DNA from: Neckera pumila
Lineage: Eukaryota; Streptophyta; Bryopsida; Hypnales; Neckeraceae
DNA: 64,000 bases
Direction: 5' to 3'
NCBI GenBank assembly: GCA_963969595.1
Contig: OZ018409.1
Span: forward strand, 9,376,520-9,440,519
Shown: positions 13,442 to 25,788 of the stretch, piece by piece
Numbering within the stretch: the stretch's first letter is position 1
Layout: every line of letters begins with the position of its first letter
Notes under the pieces: generated by a model
Told to the model about the DNA's origin: nothing
Seen by the model: the letters and a program-made list of their open reading frames with translations, nothing else
Database searches by the model: none
Program-made: the position numbers and the translations under genes

Positions 13442-14930
13442 CTAGATAAGTTCCTCGAGGTTGTTCCAAAGCTTGGACTTGAGGAAGGCAACGCTGGAGA
13501 AGAGGCACTCATCCTTGACTGAGCCAAGGACATGTACAAGAGCCATTTCGGCTAGCTTAATGAACTCTCCAAAATTTTGAGTCATGCTTGCGTTGCTATC
13601 TAAGACTTGCCATATCTTCGTCAGGGGATTTACAATGTATGGCGGAAGAAGCGCCGCGCGTGAGTTGGATTTCATGCAGGTTTTAAAAAGCCCACGTTGC
13701 GACATCAATTCATCACGATTAATCAAGGGAGTAATGAGCACCTTCTTATCACCTTCTCCCAGAATCTTATTGTGCCCGTATGCATCCATGAGAATGCACA
13801 AGTGCTTGTCAAATGTTTCCTTGGCAGTAGGTTCGCACCAGTATTGCGGGTATAAAACGCCTAGGGCGTTTATGACATGATGAGCGGGGAATCGAGCATC
13901 CAGCTCCTCCACTAGAAGTTTAGCTGCACCTGTAGTCACCCATGGCAATGCTTCAGCCAAAAACAACATAAACTAAGCAAAAGTAGAGCACAGTTGAAAC
14001 CAAATAATTCAAAGAGATAGACAATTGCAAACCCAAGTATTTCTAAATAGAGATGCTGACACTCTCCAATTTGGGAAGCTGAACTTACTTGTACATTCCA
14101 TTTTGACTTTCGCAAGCAGCGATGCCCACACCACACGGTTCACAGGTGTACCCTTGTGCTCAACAAGGATTTGCTCTCCATGGCAAATGAAAGCTAAAAC
14201 CACGGAGTCATCTTGATCCAAAGCTGGTACCCACTTTATGTGTATTTGTTCATGACTACAATCTAGGAGGTTATTAAAACTCCAGAATTCATCACAAATG
14301 TATGCTGTGGCCTGGTCTTCATAGAACTTATACAAGGAGCCTTGACAGACTTTCACGACAGCAACAAAATCGAAGATGTAGACGTCTCTTTTTTGAGCAA
14401 AATTGACAAGACTATCAATTGCTTCCAGTAGTGGCAGCAAAGCACACATGCCCAACATGGTGAAGGGACCCAATAGCAGTACAAGACAAGGCTGCACACA
14501 CGAAATTGCAAAGTATGTAAGTTTTTCAACATGGATATTCAACAAGCATGCAAGAAACATAATGAAAAGAACGTTGAAGTCAAGTAAACGCACCTTTGCC
14601 TTCAAGCTATCGTTTAGGTCTCCTGTTAGTTTGTAGATCAAAGTTCAATACTCTGATAAGAGGCACCGCAAGGGCTCGATCAAACTCATCCAACGCATAT
14701 AAGCGTTGAAAATAAGCGCACATAGTCTTCTTCCTCGCCTCTCCCTTCCACAACGCAATCATCTTCCCCTTACGTTCATCTCCCTCCGCGCAACTTCAAG
14801 CGCCTCCTTCGCGGCCTTTTTTGCTTTACTCCTCGCTAATCATGCAATGTCAGCCGCCCGTACGACTTTAGCAACATCATCATTCTCTATCTCATCATCT
14901 CGAGAGTCCATGGAATGCAACAGTTACTAA
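13442..14930 (-). pseudogene. Degraded hAT-type transposase
   Basis: Two open segments on the minus strand (14641 to about 14009, and 13969-13442) read as parts of one protein joined by an intron-like gap with AAGTAAGT at the donor and TGAAG at the acceptor. The C-terminal part (NPLTKIWQVLDSN, then LAEMALVHVLGSVKDE, then FLKSKLWN) resembles the hAT dimerisation region of plant and ZNF862-like transposases. Upstream, coding-like sequence to about 14930 changes frame and contains stops. No BED zinc finger, terminal inverted repeats or 8-bp duplications were found. It could be a dead transposon or a relic of a domesticated copy. Confidence 0.6.
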
Positions 14931-16050
14931 AGCAAGCAGAGCACAGTTGCACAAAACAATGAACACAAAGACGAACGCACAAGAACAAGACAGGAAGAGA
15001 ATTGCGAGACCAGCATGAGTACAACGATGCAATGTCATGGAAACAGGAAGTCACAACTCGAAATTTAACTTGCATGCGGCTTGTACAACGTGCATGAATG
15101 AGAATTGCCGCCCATTGCAACAAAACCAAACCAATGAACAACGCAATTAACAAGAAGCATTAAAATTCAACGTAGTGATTTGGAAGCTCTCCCCTTCTGT
15201 ACAGCCTACGCCAATTGCAGCCTGGCAAAAGAAGTAGCTCCTGAGGCGCAAAAACAGGCAACACATAAAACCCACTAACAAGGAGATGGCGAAATAATTA
15301 TTGGATTCAAAGTTGGCACGAGCAAAGACGGAGTGGGAATTAACGCGCATAGCAAAGATCGATGGCAAAGAGAGTGGTGACATTAGTGCAATGAAGCAGA
15401 AAACAAGCATTCGAGTGGCGAACTTGTGAAGTGGAGTGGGCGCTAATAACGAGGAAGCCTGGCAACAAAACCCTAGTTTCCAGGAAAGACGTGGCCGACC
15501 TGCTCCTGTCCCCGTCCATCAGCTGCCACCGTGGCGAAAACCCTGACATTTGACGTCTGCATTTCCTATAGTCAGTTCACCAGCTGTCAGAAAGTAGTGC
15601 AAACTGGCTTTTAAAAGCCAAAAAAAAAAGCCCTGATCCTAACGTAGCTGCTAGTTATCTGGTGAAAAGAAATGGATACGATTTCTCAGTCAATTCGTTC
15701 GTCCCGAGCTTGTCAATTAAAATCTCGATACAGAATATATCGGGCTTACACCATTCCTGGTTAAGCAACATGTTGCACACCGTAATTGAAACCCTACAAG
15801 AATTGCTTCCGCACAATTTCGTAGATTATTTACACTTCCCTAGAAGAGAATTAGGGTTGTGTTCCGACGGATGTGGTAAAACTAAACCCTGAACCCTAAA
15901 CCCTTATTCTTATTGCAAACAGCAAGAATCATATACAAAGCATTTAACCTGAAGCTTCAGAGCTCTAATCCTACGAAATAGTTCTCTCCTACACTGATAC
16001 TGCTACTCGAAAGACTTTCGATTCTAGAAAAGGCCAAGCAACAACAACTC
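14931..16050. other. Spacer between transposase relic and EAPP gene
   Basis: No coding sequence is supported. It contains telomere-like AAACCCT units around 15880-15905 (CTAAACCCTGAACCCTAAAC), a short interstitial match to the plant telomere repeat. The 76-codon ORF at 15662 has no recognisable similarity. Confidence 0.4.
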
Positions 16051-16804
16051 TTACGAAAATGTAGGAATTATATCAAAAAAATGGTAGACTTCATCACTAT
16101 CTAAGACTGCCACTTGTGCTCCACACTCCGCGCATTGGACAGGCTTCAATATTTCTTCCTCAACTCCTACATCCTTGGGGTCTATTCTAATCATGCCAGG
16201 GCCGCCTCCTGTACTATCTTGTTCGTGAACTCGTCTGTTGCGCTTTGCGTTCCGTTTCCTCTTCCTGTTCTCTTGCTCATAGCGAAGACGCTCTGACTCG
16301 ACAATTGTACAGTTTCGCACAAACATAGCTCGGTACTGATTCACGTAGAATTCGTGCCTGCAGTGGGCGGGAAGGGGGAAAAGAATGCATAAGAAAGAGT
16401 AGCAAGGGTAGAAATGGAAATAAAAAGAAGGCCATAAGTGGAAGGTACAGCACAGCACCGTTGGCAATCGATGCAGAGAGTCGTGAGGCACGCAGGGCAC
16501 GACAGAACTGCGTCGGACTTGCGACCTTGGCGTTGCTGAAGGGCCCAATCTTCATTGCGATCATCCGCATTAGGATCGTAGAAAGGGGCGAGAGCGGGAG
16601 CGGGTAAGTCTGTGGAGATGTTCAAGTAAGACATACATAGAACCAAAAAACAGAGCGAGAAACCCTAAATGAATGAGCAGTAGTCCAAAAAGGAAAGGCG
16701 AAGACAAAGGAAGGCAGACCTGCAGCAGGAGTGGCGATGGCGGTGTCGGAAGGGAGTGGAGATTGCGGAAGGGGTTCCATCGAAGCGCGAAGTAGAGAAT
16801 GCAA
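16051..16804 (-). CDS. EAPP family protein (E2F-associated phosphoprotein)
   Basis: Three exons on the minus strand: 16804-16720, 16609-16459 and 16357-16051. All junctions are GT-AG and in frame, giving 180 aa, or 172 aa if translation starts at the in-frame Met at 16780. The core matches the EAPP family: DWALQQRQGRKSDAVLSCPA, a Cys pair CPAC...CIDC, then HEFYVNQYRAMFVRNC, a Lys/Arg-rich stretch (about residues 100-120), a second pair CAEC, and a final VYHFFDIIPTFS. The four cysteines probably bind zinc. In mammals EAPP is a nuclear protein that binds E2F factors and affects cell-cycle transcription; the plant role is little known. The protein is shorter than the human one because the acidic N-terminal part is reduced. 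The upstream Met at 16804 cannot be ruled in or out from sequence. Confidence 0.9.
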
Positions 16805-16839
16805 GGTTACGAGACGACTCGACGAGTCTAAACCCTAAA
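16660..16839. promoter_or_regulatory. Two telo-boxes at the 5' end of the EAPP gene
   Basis: AAACCCTAAA occurs at 16830-16839, just upstream of the start codon, and again at 16660-16669 inside intron 1. Telo-boxes are known in promoters and first introns of plant housekeeping and cell-cycle genes, which fits an E2F-linked gene. No mapped transcription start is available. Confidence 0.5.
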
Positions 16840-18536
16840 CATGCCAACAACGAAGAAGACGCAAAATAGGCCTTCACATGAAACCCTCAAAAGGTGCATC
16901 AACCCCTTAAAAGTCTGGTAGTCCAAAATTGATCAAGTTTATCAACAAGAGTGCAGTTTAGAATAATAATTTTGATGACAAATTTTACACATAAGTTGTA
17001 AAACATGATCTTTAGATCATACCTACAGTTTGATCAATTGTTTCAACTAGTATATTTCAATAATTGAGAAAGAAAGGTGATCAAGAGTCTCGTCCTATTG
17101 TACAACACCCACCAAAATGAATTAGAATTATTTTTAAATAGTCTATTTCACAATAACCTTCAAGTTAAGACTTCATAGTTGGAGAGTGTGTAGAGTTCCA
17201 GTCAAATCATTCTCTATGAAGATGTTTAGATGAATTCTTGAACTTATTGCAATTTGTGATGGAATCTTGTATATTCAATGTAAGATGATTTATGATTGGT
17301 CCACTAAATTTTACTAGGCGGATTTAGAAAGTGTGATTAGGACACTTGAACTTGAAGGTGATATGAACCAATATTTTGAAAGTCAGATCTGAATAGAAAA
17401 TGCTCTTACATTATAATGCACTATTAAGCCTAAAGTACCAGATGTTCCCTTGGGAGACTCTTAATAGTTTGGGTAGTTTCTTGTAATCTTGTTTTTTGGC
17501 ATAATTTTCAAGATTTTTTTTCGAGATTTTTGGAAAATAATCAAACAAATAAGCTTTCTAGAAATATAATTTTTATTCAATTGGTTCTTGAAAGCAAAAG
17601 TTGTGCCATACAAAACTCAAAATAATTGAGAGCGGGAAAGAAAAGACTTAAAAGAAGATTTTAAAATATTTTTAATAGATTAAATATTTTTTTCTATTAA
17701 AAAAGATTTGGTTTGTCCATTTGGATAGGTTATAAAAAAGTTATGGAGCATCTTATTTTGTGGGCAAACTAACAGATCTTTCTTGGAAAAAGAATTTATT
17801 GGATTTGATTTTGAACTCAAGTTTTACAAGTTTCCAAGAAAAAAGTTCCATTGTGTTAACTTCGATTGACAAAACAATCTCATTATTGGTGTTTCAATTC
17901 TATCTAAGAGCTATTAACAATTTATTGTTTCCCTATATACAACCTGTATCTTCTTTTGCTTAACAAAGATTTTAAAGAATGAAAATCATATCATTAAATT
18001 TTTCCTAGACTCTCAACTCAATTTTCCATGATGAAAATTCCAAAATTCCAAATTTGTAATTAAGAGGATTCAAAGTCTTCTAAACTAGTTTGCCTTTGTA
18101 CTATAAAAACATATTTTCTTCACATTGAACGCAACTGTCTTGCAATCTATGCAATCAATTTTTTAAAGTTTTTTCCACACATTCTCATAATAGTCTATTG
18201 TAAAATCCTACATGTAGATGTAATTTTTATTTTGTTATCTCTTCACACTAGACATGATAGTTTTGACTAGTTTTTGACAAAAAATGGCCTTGGCACCTTA
18301 GGAATTAATGAAGAACTATCATGATGCAAGTAATATAGACCATATGCAACTTGGATTGCTATGTTGTATCTTCCAACACTAGATTTTCACACCTTCTAAG
18401 AGGCTCCTTACCAAAAAACCGCACCATCTCACTTCCTAGCAAATCCAATTTGGCAAACAATGATAATGTCTTGCATACTAGCCAAGATGCTAGCATATCA
18501 TTTCCTATCACACAACACTATCACGCTTAACCTTAA
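16840..18536. other. AT-rich spacer, nothing recognised
   Basis: Non-coding, strongly AT-rich sequence upstream of the EAPP gene and before the small element at 18541. Only short ORFs occur, the longest 67 codons, with no recognisable similarity. Confidence 0.5.
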
Positions 18537-18540
18537 AGGA

Positions 18541-18760
18541 GTCTTGTACAATCTGAATGCTCTATTTTTCATTTTATTAATTATATTTGAGTAATGTCAT
18601 GATTCTAACACACTATAAACTTGTACAATACGGAAATGTCTCCTTGTCTAACATATACTTTGAATGATTTTGCTTTGAATCACACTAGGAATCACTACAT
18701 AACAAAAAATAAGAATAAGTACCATACATACACCCCCAAAGGCTCTTTGATCCTTTAAGG
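18541..18760. mobile_element. 220-bp TTAA-flanked MITE with 14-bp perfect ends
   Basis: TTAACCTTAAAGGA at 18537-18550 is the exact reverse complement of TCCTTTAAGGTTAA at 18751-18764. This gives a perfect terminal inverted repeat that includes TTAA at each side. The AAAGGA core resembles the CCCCTAAAGGACC ends of the longer family. It is non-coding. Confidence 0.65.
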
Positions 18761-19116
18761 TTAAAATTAAGTCATAGTATTACAGACACAGAATACATGA
18801 TGTGTACAATGACTCTCTCTTAGGTGCCAATCTAAATTCATACATGATTGCTTAATGGGGTTGTCAATCGCACATTCCATCACCTTTCCTTTGGCATGTG
18901 TGAATTGCAAGAGGTCAATCCACAGCACCTAGTGTAGAAGGAAGATAAGTTACAAGATTCATGTGATTTGAAGTGGGCCTCTCCTTGCTCTATGCTTTTC
19001 AGAATGTAGTTTATCTTTGGTTTAAAAGTTGTAACTAAGTCGAAAAGTTCACCTACTTAATTAAACTCCCAGTTGAAAATCAAAACTCCCCCCCAACCCA
19101 TTCAACCCCATGTGAT

Positions 19117-19186
19117 TGATCAAATCAATTCACAGAACACAATTAACCGACTGATCAAATCAATTCATAGAACACGATTAACCAAC
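19117..19186. repeat. 35-bp tandem duplication
   Basis: Two adjacent 35-bp units (19117-19151 and 19152-19186) start TGATCAAATCAATTCA and differ at about three positions. They lie downstream of the stop codon of the DUF4091 gene, outside coding sequence. Confidence 0.75.
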
Positions 19187-19453
19187 TCTCTTCATGGCTA
19201 GTGCACTCGTAAGTATATTGAATACAAAATCCCTGTCCCATAAATGACAAGGTCAATATGGTGTAACCTCTCTATTAGTGTACAAAATATGAGGACTCAA
19301 CATGGTCGTTGCTCGGTAGAGCTTATATACGGTTAAATTTGCTGCTTCTATAACGGTCCTATCCGGCATGCAGGTATCTGAGATTTCTGTAATTCATGTC
19401 CCCAGGGTGAGGATTTAAAGCTATGTATGATACAAGATGGAGATAACGCTTAC

Positions 19454-22400
19454 TTATGCTGCAGGCCGATAAGTACGGTAGACTTCTCCCCGGAAAGATT
19501 CAATTGGACCATGCTCAATTGTGTATCGCTCTGGACCACAGTAAGTCCCTGTCTTCTCTAGGAGAGAGAGGGCTTCATGTCGCCCATACGTAGACGAGTA
19601 CAGCTGCAGATACTCATAATCCTGTCAAGATGGCAATGGCCGGAAAAAGTTACACGTTTGACAGACTGCAAGGTACACCGTCTATTCTATGTTCTAAGTA
19701 GTGTCGCTAGTCGCTAACCTGCACCAGGTTAATTAAGACTATATAGCATTTCGTTAGAAACTTATTTTCTTACCTCTTGACATTGCTTTAGTACTACACT
19801 GATTTGTACGAATATTAGTGAAAATTAGTGTCACTACAAAATTTTATTGATTATTGTGGAAATTGGTAGAACACAGTGATATTTCAACCCACACTACTTC
19901 AAATTACTGTGACTTTGGTAAATTAGAGTCACACGCATTAATAGGACAAATCAGTGCATTCATGTTGAAGCAAAATTATAGGTCTCCAATAACTTGGTTT
20001 AGGAAGCGACATCGGATAGAATAGACGGCGCACGTAGAATACAGCGGTGTAGGGATTATTGAAGCAAGGTAAACGAGCTCAGTACAACAATAGAGAGACT
20101 TAAAACAGGAAATAAATGAAATGTACCTGCATCCCACTGAGGAGACGTTCCAGGCGCACGGATGCAACAGGCAACTTGGCACCGACGTTGAACACCTCTC
20201 CAGGATAAAACAGCACACCATCTCCCGGGGGTAATCCTCGTCGAAAGCGAATCTACAGTTGCAACATGAAATTTTAAATTGATGAAATAGATTATGGAAG
20301 CATATCAGTCTTCTTAATGCCCCAATCCCAGTTAGAATTACGTAAAGCGCTAGTCACATCTACTTAACCCAGTTAAATTGGGCTTTAAAAAAAGTTTCGA
20401 CCAGTTTCGAGTCTGTCATTATAACTTTGTTAAGCAAGTCAAAATGTTTCCCCACACTAGTTGTAGAATATTCTGCAGTTGTCAAGACCATTACCCGTGA
20501 GCAACATGCTACACCTATCTCAGCAGCACTGTTCACCCGACACCCCAATTGCATGGATAATAACGTTATGATATGCATGGGATAATAACGTTATAACTCT
20601 CTTTTGTCCAATTTTATTTCTTTTCTTACCAACACATGTTATGCTCTTCCATGACAAAATTTTGGTCTAATCTGAACTATATGATTAATTGAATTGGTCG
20701 TTTTGAAAACATGAACCTGTGGTTCTTCAGGGGTTAAGCAATTGTCGGAAGCATGGAAGTTATCTACATCAAACGTCCAAGTGATGACAAAAGTACCTCA
20801 GCAGCTGGAGAAGTCGCCTTCTCGTAACAATTCACACCCCAATACAAAAAACCGGTGCCACCCTCTTTCCAAACACGCCATATCACTGCTCGGTGCTGTG
20901 TTCCTCTCATCCCTAAATGCCAGTTTGGGTGGAGCTCTGCTGGACCCATACAAACATACGTCCACCACTCCTGAAGGCCCAAAAAATTATTGAAAGAAAG
21001 ATTCCAATCAGATCAATCAACTTGAACACAGAGAGAAACTTTCCAGTGCCAACTCCTCTTTGACACACGTTGTAAACGATAGAACAAACAGTAATTCTAT
21101 GGCTCATGTGTGTAGTCCCCATTCGGGCAAGTCAGCGGAGATTCCGCAACAATGAAGAATCCACAGTTCTAATTTCTGAAATCATAATAATCTCATGAAG
21201 CAATATCTAAGGGTTTGAAACCTTGATCAATATGTATTTCTGCAACTGAACATGATAAAGACCCAAGGTTTAAGATGCCCATCCCTCGAACCAAAATCAT
21301 GATAAGGAGATACCCAAAACCTCAAAAATTGATGTCCAACAGACCAGACAAATTTTTAAATTCCAGAGACTTAGAAAGCATGAATCAGGATGTTCAGACC
21401 TCATTGTGGTCCAACTGAATTTCGTCTGTTATTTGCTTCACAAGATCCTCCCTGCCTCCCAAAACCCACTCACTGCGAGAATAACGCGTATTTGTTAAGA
21501 ACATTCCTAGAGAAAATGATATTGACGCAGATTAGGAAGAGGGGGGGATATATTGAACCGACTCATCGTGAACATATTTGCAATCTATCACATGATTTCA
21601 TGAATAAAATTGAACGTATTTGCAAATGATCTCATGACCTTTCCTCCTTTGAAGTCATTTGCTTCTTGACTCTTGGTATGCCAACTCAAGTACTACGAAA
21701 TGTAGGACAAGTCAGTAAGTTATTTCCTAAGGTTCAAATGTAACTAGTCTTGGATATTCTGGGCAAGTCCACCGATAAATGACGCGGGCCACGTTCCTCA
21801 CCTCGTACAGAAAATTTGGGTATGCGGACGTAGAAATGATGGCACTTTCACAAAGGATTCGAAGCCACCCAGGTTCATAGACGGGTCACTTGGACCTGAA
21901 TCAAAGATTTTTAAAAATGTTCCTTTGTGGTTAGATTCCCACACATTAACCTCCATCCCAACCAGCAAAAAAAAACTAGACAAACTAAGAGCGCACAGTC
22001 AAGTCTCTATTCACCACAATAGTACGTCGTCAATACTCGTGCATCAGGTGCAAGAGTTCGAATCTCCTCAGCCATACTTCGTATGATCTCGTACTGTCCA
22101 AGTCCTACAGGCTGTTAAGAATAGCATGTCAGGATGCGCATCAAGATTTACCAGTAAATTAACAAAGTTCCTAACAAACACAGTTCGTTCACAAATAACT
22201 AGCCTCCTCGTAAAGACGTCATGGCACTGCCTCGAATAGCCGAGGGCGAATCGCTCGAGAAAGTAGAAACATTAAGCACCAAACATTGAATCGTCAAGCA
22301 TTGGAATCTACTTGTTTGTCTAACAAAAAGTAGTGTTCATTCTACTTTTCACCCATACGAACTAGACATCGTGATGAGGACAAGGTGAGATACGTGCCTC

Positions 22401-25400
22401 ATCCCACAAATAGAAGTATGCCTTCTTCCAATGACTTCGGTTCTTCAAAATGTTTAATTCACTTTTCACCACATCCTTTGCCAAGTCAGAGCTGCATTAA
22501 TTCACAAGCACTCTTATCATTCTCTGAGTATCAACTTGCGTAATACGTCGAACTCTGGAAACGGGACGTCGAACATGAAAACACTTACGAGGACAACACT
22601 GGGGCATAGGGAACTGCATATGCTGCCAATCTTGGATTTGAATAGTAATCCTCTGATTTCGGATGAGTAGCTGCACACATCAGCACCACTCATCAGTAAT
22701 GCTGACTCATAGACTCCGAGAGCTAGCAAAAAGTAGGAATAATGAGATATTCGGATTACGAAGTTTCTCCGCGAACATATACTTCAAGCAATAGACACAT
22801 ACAAGTAGGGCAAGCTGTACCAGGATAGGGACAAGTATACGTGAGGACACGCATATTATCTCCCCAACGGCAGAAGTAAGGACTGAGTCGATATTTCAAT
22901 AACCAATCAAAATGCATGTCAAGCGATTTGTACCACTCCTTGCTGCCATTTTGCAGATTATATCTGTCTTCAATCACTGTTTCTGATATCTTTTTAAAAT
23001 GTCAAGAACTGATACAAACTTCTTCCGACAATAAAAAGAATTAACAAAAGGAAAGCAATGCACTCCATTCCAATTTTACAAGACCTTTTTCAACAAGGTT
23101 TGAAAGACCATATTACGTGAGCAACCAAGGACTGCGACACTTCCTTTCTAACAACATGAGTGGATACACCAAAGATGGCTGGTAGGGAGGGTGTGATGGG
23201 TAAAATAAAGTCCCATATAGTGATGCTGAACTGCACTCGGATACAAGGAGGTGATTGAGATTCTTCATCTATCTCCATATTTCCGAATTCGCCGCAGCTA
23301 GCAGACAGTAAAGGTGATTGAAGGACCTGGTGCAATCCCTCACAGATAAAATGCAGCGCTTCTGTCTGCAGCCGATCCATCATTGCCCAGTCAGCATTTA
23401 AAATATTGGATTGAGTAACCAATAGAATTGAGCAACGCAAGGTGACTGTTGTATAAAAGTTCGTAAATCGATGACTAAAGCGGCGAAGCAAGCATTATTG
23501 ACATAGCAATCCAAGACTTTATTCCTTAAGAGATGAAGCAAAATAACCACAGAACGACGCCAACAGACAAGTCCTAAACTTCAAGATATTTGTAAATTTT
23601 CATGCCGAGGTAATAATAAAGCTTTCACATGACAGGAGCTGAAATCATAACGTAACACGCAAGGCAACTAGTCAACAACATCATACGTCAGACCCTATCA
23701 GGACCTTGAAACAAATAAATTGCCTGAAAGTTTTTCAAGCAGTCCTCAAAAACCTCGCTCGCTGCTGAATAAAAAGCAATCGAAAAGCTATAAGAAGTCC
23801 ACTCAAACTTCAGCTTGCACTCATATGTCTTGCACAAGGGAAGAGCCCAACGGTGGGGCCTCTCATCTCTCACCTCTAGGCAGTGCAGCCATCCCACACC
23901 GTTGGGTCCCTCCAGAACACATGCATTTCATGTCAGTGCCAAGAAATGTAAAAGGCGCACCAACTCTTGAGTGGATTTGCTGCCAACGGCTTCTGCTTGG
24001 GTTAAAAAGCTCTGCAAATCCTTCTTAATTTCCACCTTCTCACATTCCACCTTCTCAGTCGCAACAGTCCTGTTCAAGAAAACCAGGTAAACCTCTCATA
24101 TTTCAGATTGAGAAAATGGGAGTAACCTCTTAAAATAGTACCATATTTACATAAAAAACCCGGAAGCAGTAACCCTAGCCCCTGAAGAACCAAGGATTCA
24201 TGGTTTTGAAATGACCAACTCAATCAATCATAATGTGAAAAATACAATTCAAATCATGTATCACCCGAATTAATATTGACAAATTACACGTTGCCAAATT
24301 CAATAACTCCAGAATTAGTGGAGAACAATGTGTTAATAAAATTAATTAATTAAATCGGCTTCATATGACCTACTCAAAACCGCATGAGACCCCAATATGG
24401 GACTTTGGTCCCTTAGGGACGAACTCATCCAACAAAACTAGTGCCAAAGAAAACATCATCCAGCTCAATGTATATCCAATAGCAGGGGCAAGAAGCTTAC
24501 TCGGTCACTGCTCTCACAGCCGTCATGCAGATTTCTCCTGTGTACACACCAGGAGGCTGCGTGACTGGTACGTCAATCGACACCCACAAAGCAGACGTCT
24601 CTCTGTATTGTATGAAATTTGGACAAGCATTAAGACAATTATTCCATTGGATAAGCGAAATGCAGTGTCGGAAGCATAAACGAAAAAATAATCAAATGAA
24701 GCCTCACCCGGGAAGCAATCCTACTCTTGATGGCAAATTGATAGGTACAAGAGCATCGGGCACTCCCAGCACTGGCACCACTCGCCGGACTGTCACCTCC
24801 TTCCCTGCTCTTAATCTGGTTTCACAAACAAGTCTGTCAGCTCTCCTCTTCGGATAGCACAAGAAACCAAAAATTAGCGTGCTTTCAACTACTGCATAAC
24901 ATTCTTATATATTGTTGGGCTTGCATCCTTTCCATTAGAGCACTAAAGAAATATAGATCATTAAAATAAAGCGAGAACTAGTAATTTTCAAAAGTCGTGC
25001 GGCCCCAAGACTGCAACTTGAGAACCATGATGGCTCATGACTCATGAGTCAGGAACTTTCAAATGTTGAAATCAACATAGTAGCAGAAGTGCATGAAATA
25101 AATGAAATATCACTGAATCTTGGATACCCTGATTCTCAGTTTAACTTAATAGCAGTGTAGTAGGCCCAAGGTGTGAGGGCCTGATTTCAAGAATGATATG
25201 CGGATCCTAACCCTAGACTCTTCCTGTGCACATGCCAGATCTTTTCAGTCACATGTGACTCGCCATTCTAATCAGCTGAGTCATCGGCGAATCCAATATT
25301 GCCAGTTCAAAGTTCAGAAAGTAAAAAAATGCATCGGGACTTGCCTATCACCAGAGCTGGCACAAAAATCCGAGCATTGTATGTGGAGATAACCAACCAT

Positions 25401-25788
25401 TTCACCACTGGTCCATGATACTTTCGGTCGCATTGCAATTTGCGCACTCTCTCTCTCATTCCGGGCAGCCAACAACGACACCTGCAAGCCCAGACACAAA
25501 TCAGACACAATTCAGACACTATTACTGCAACAATTCCAAAGCGATCAAAGCAATTGCCAAAGACACTACCTGTTCCAGCGGCCGTGGAGGCTCTTGATGT
25601 CCGATGATGGCCGTGCTCGGCATACACCACACATGAACCAGGTCGCTGGTCGGAATCCTCGAAAGATCAGCATCGCTTGTGAGAATTGTTGCAGTAGAGC
25701 CCGACCCGTCGTTCCACCCATAGCCAGTGCCGCCCCCTCCCACGCCCTCTACTGGAGGGGGAGCCATGTACTCCACATTGCTCTGCAT
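19454..25788 (-). CDS. DUF4091-domain protein (GH123-like), plant type
   Basis: Fifteen exons on the minus strand join in frame to 646 aa: 25788-25570, 25481-25345, 24815-24708, 24602-24501, 24069-23961, 23365-23170, 22982-22821, 22670-22589, 22491-22398, 22111-22015, 21895-21802, 21472-21400, 20970-20797, 20252-20127, 19621-19454. Landmarks in order: VEGVGGGGTGYGWNDG; AARNERESAQIAMRPKVSW; RRVVPVLGVPDALVPINLP; ITIWDFILPITPSLPA; RLSPYFCRWGDNMRVLTYT; HWKKAYFYLWDEP; EWWTYVCMGP with NWHLGMRGTQHRA; and the C-terminal GDGVLFYPG and ASVRLERLLSGMQDYEYLQL typical of DUF4091. DUF4091 proteins relate to glycoside hydrolase family 123; no substrate is established for the plant members. The acidic pair in LWDE is a possible catalytic site. 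Introns after exons 2 and 9 use GC donors. The end of exon 5 and the exon 6/7 junction are the least certain. Several small transposons sit in its introns. Confidence 0.92.
19797..19956. mobile_element. 160-bp CACTG-ended foldback element
   Basis: CACTGATTTGT at 19797-19807 is the exact reverse complement of 19946-19956. The match continues imperfectly inward (ATTAGTG against CATTAAT). CACTG ends are typical of CACTA-type elements. The 3-bp flanks (CTA and CAT) do not match, so the duplication has decayed or the ends are misplaced. It lies in the last intron of the DUF4091 gene. Confidence 0.5.
20368..20733 (+). mobile_element. 366-bp TTAA element in DUF4091 intron
   Basis: The right end is clear: GGTTCTTCAGGGG then TTAA (20734-20737). 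The left end is placed at TTAA 20364-20367 followed by CCCAGTTAAATTGG. The interior CAGTTTCGAGTCTGTCAT block is shared with 31896-32134, and the right 55 bp is shared in reverse with 24179 onward, so it belongs to the same short subfamily. The left boundary is less certain than the right. Confidence 0.55.
24179..24418 (-). mobile_element. Short TTAA-family element, flanks eroded
   Basis: The left end CCCCTGAAGAACCAAGG and the right end TTGGTCCCTTAGGG are imperfect inverted repeats of the family type. The first 55 bp match the reverse complement of 20680-20733. Near the other end, GGTTTTGAGTAGGTCATATG (read on the minus strand) matches 31896-32134. The outer four bases are CTAG and ACGA rather than TTAA, so the copy is old. 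It lies between exons 4 and 5 of the DUF4091 gene. Confidence 0.55.

Noticed and set aside
15880..15905. Internal telomere array
   Set aside because: Only two or three imperfect AAACCCT units are present, which is background for plant promoters and spacers.
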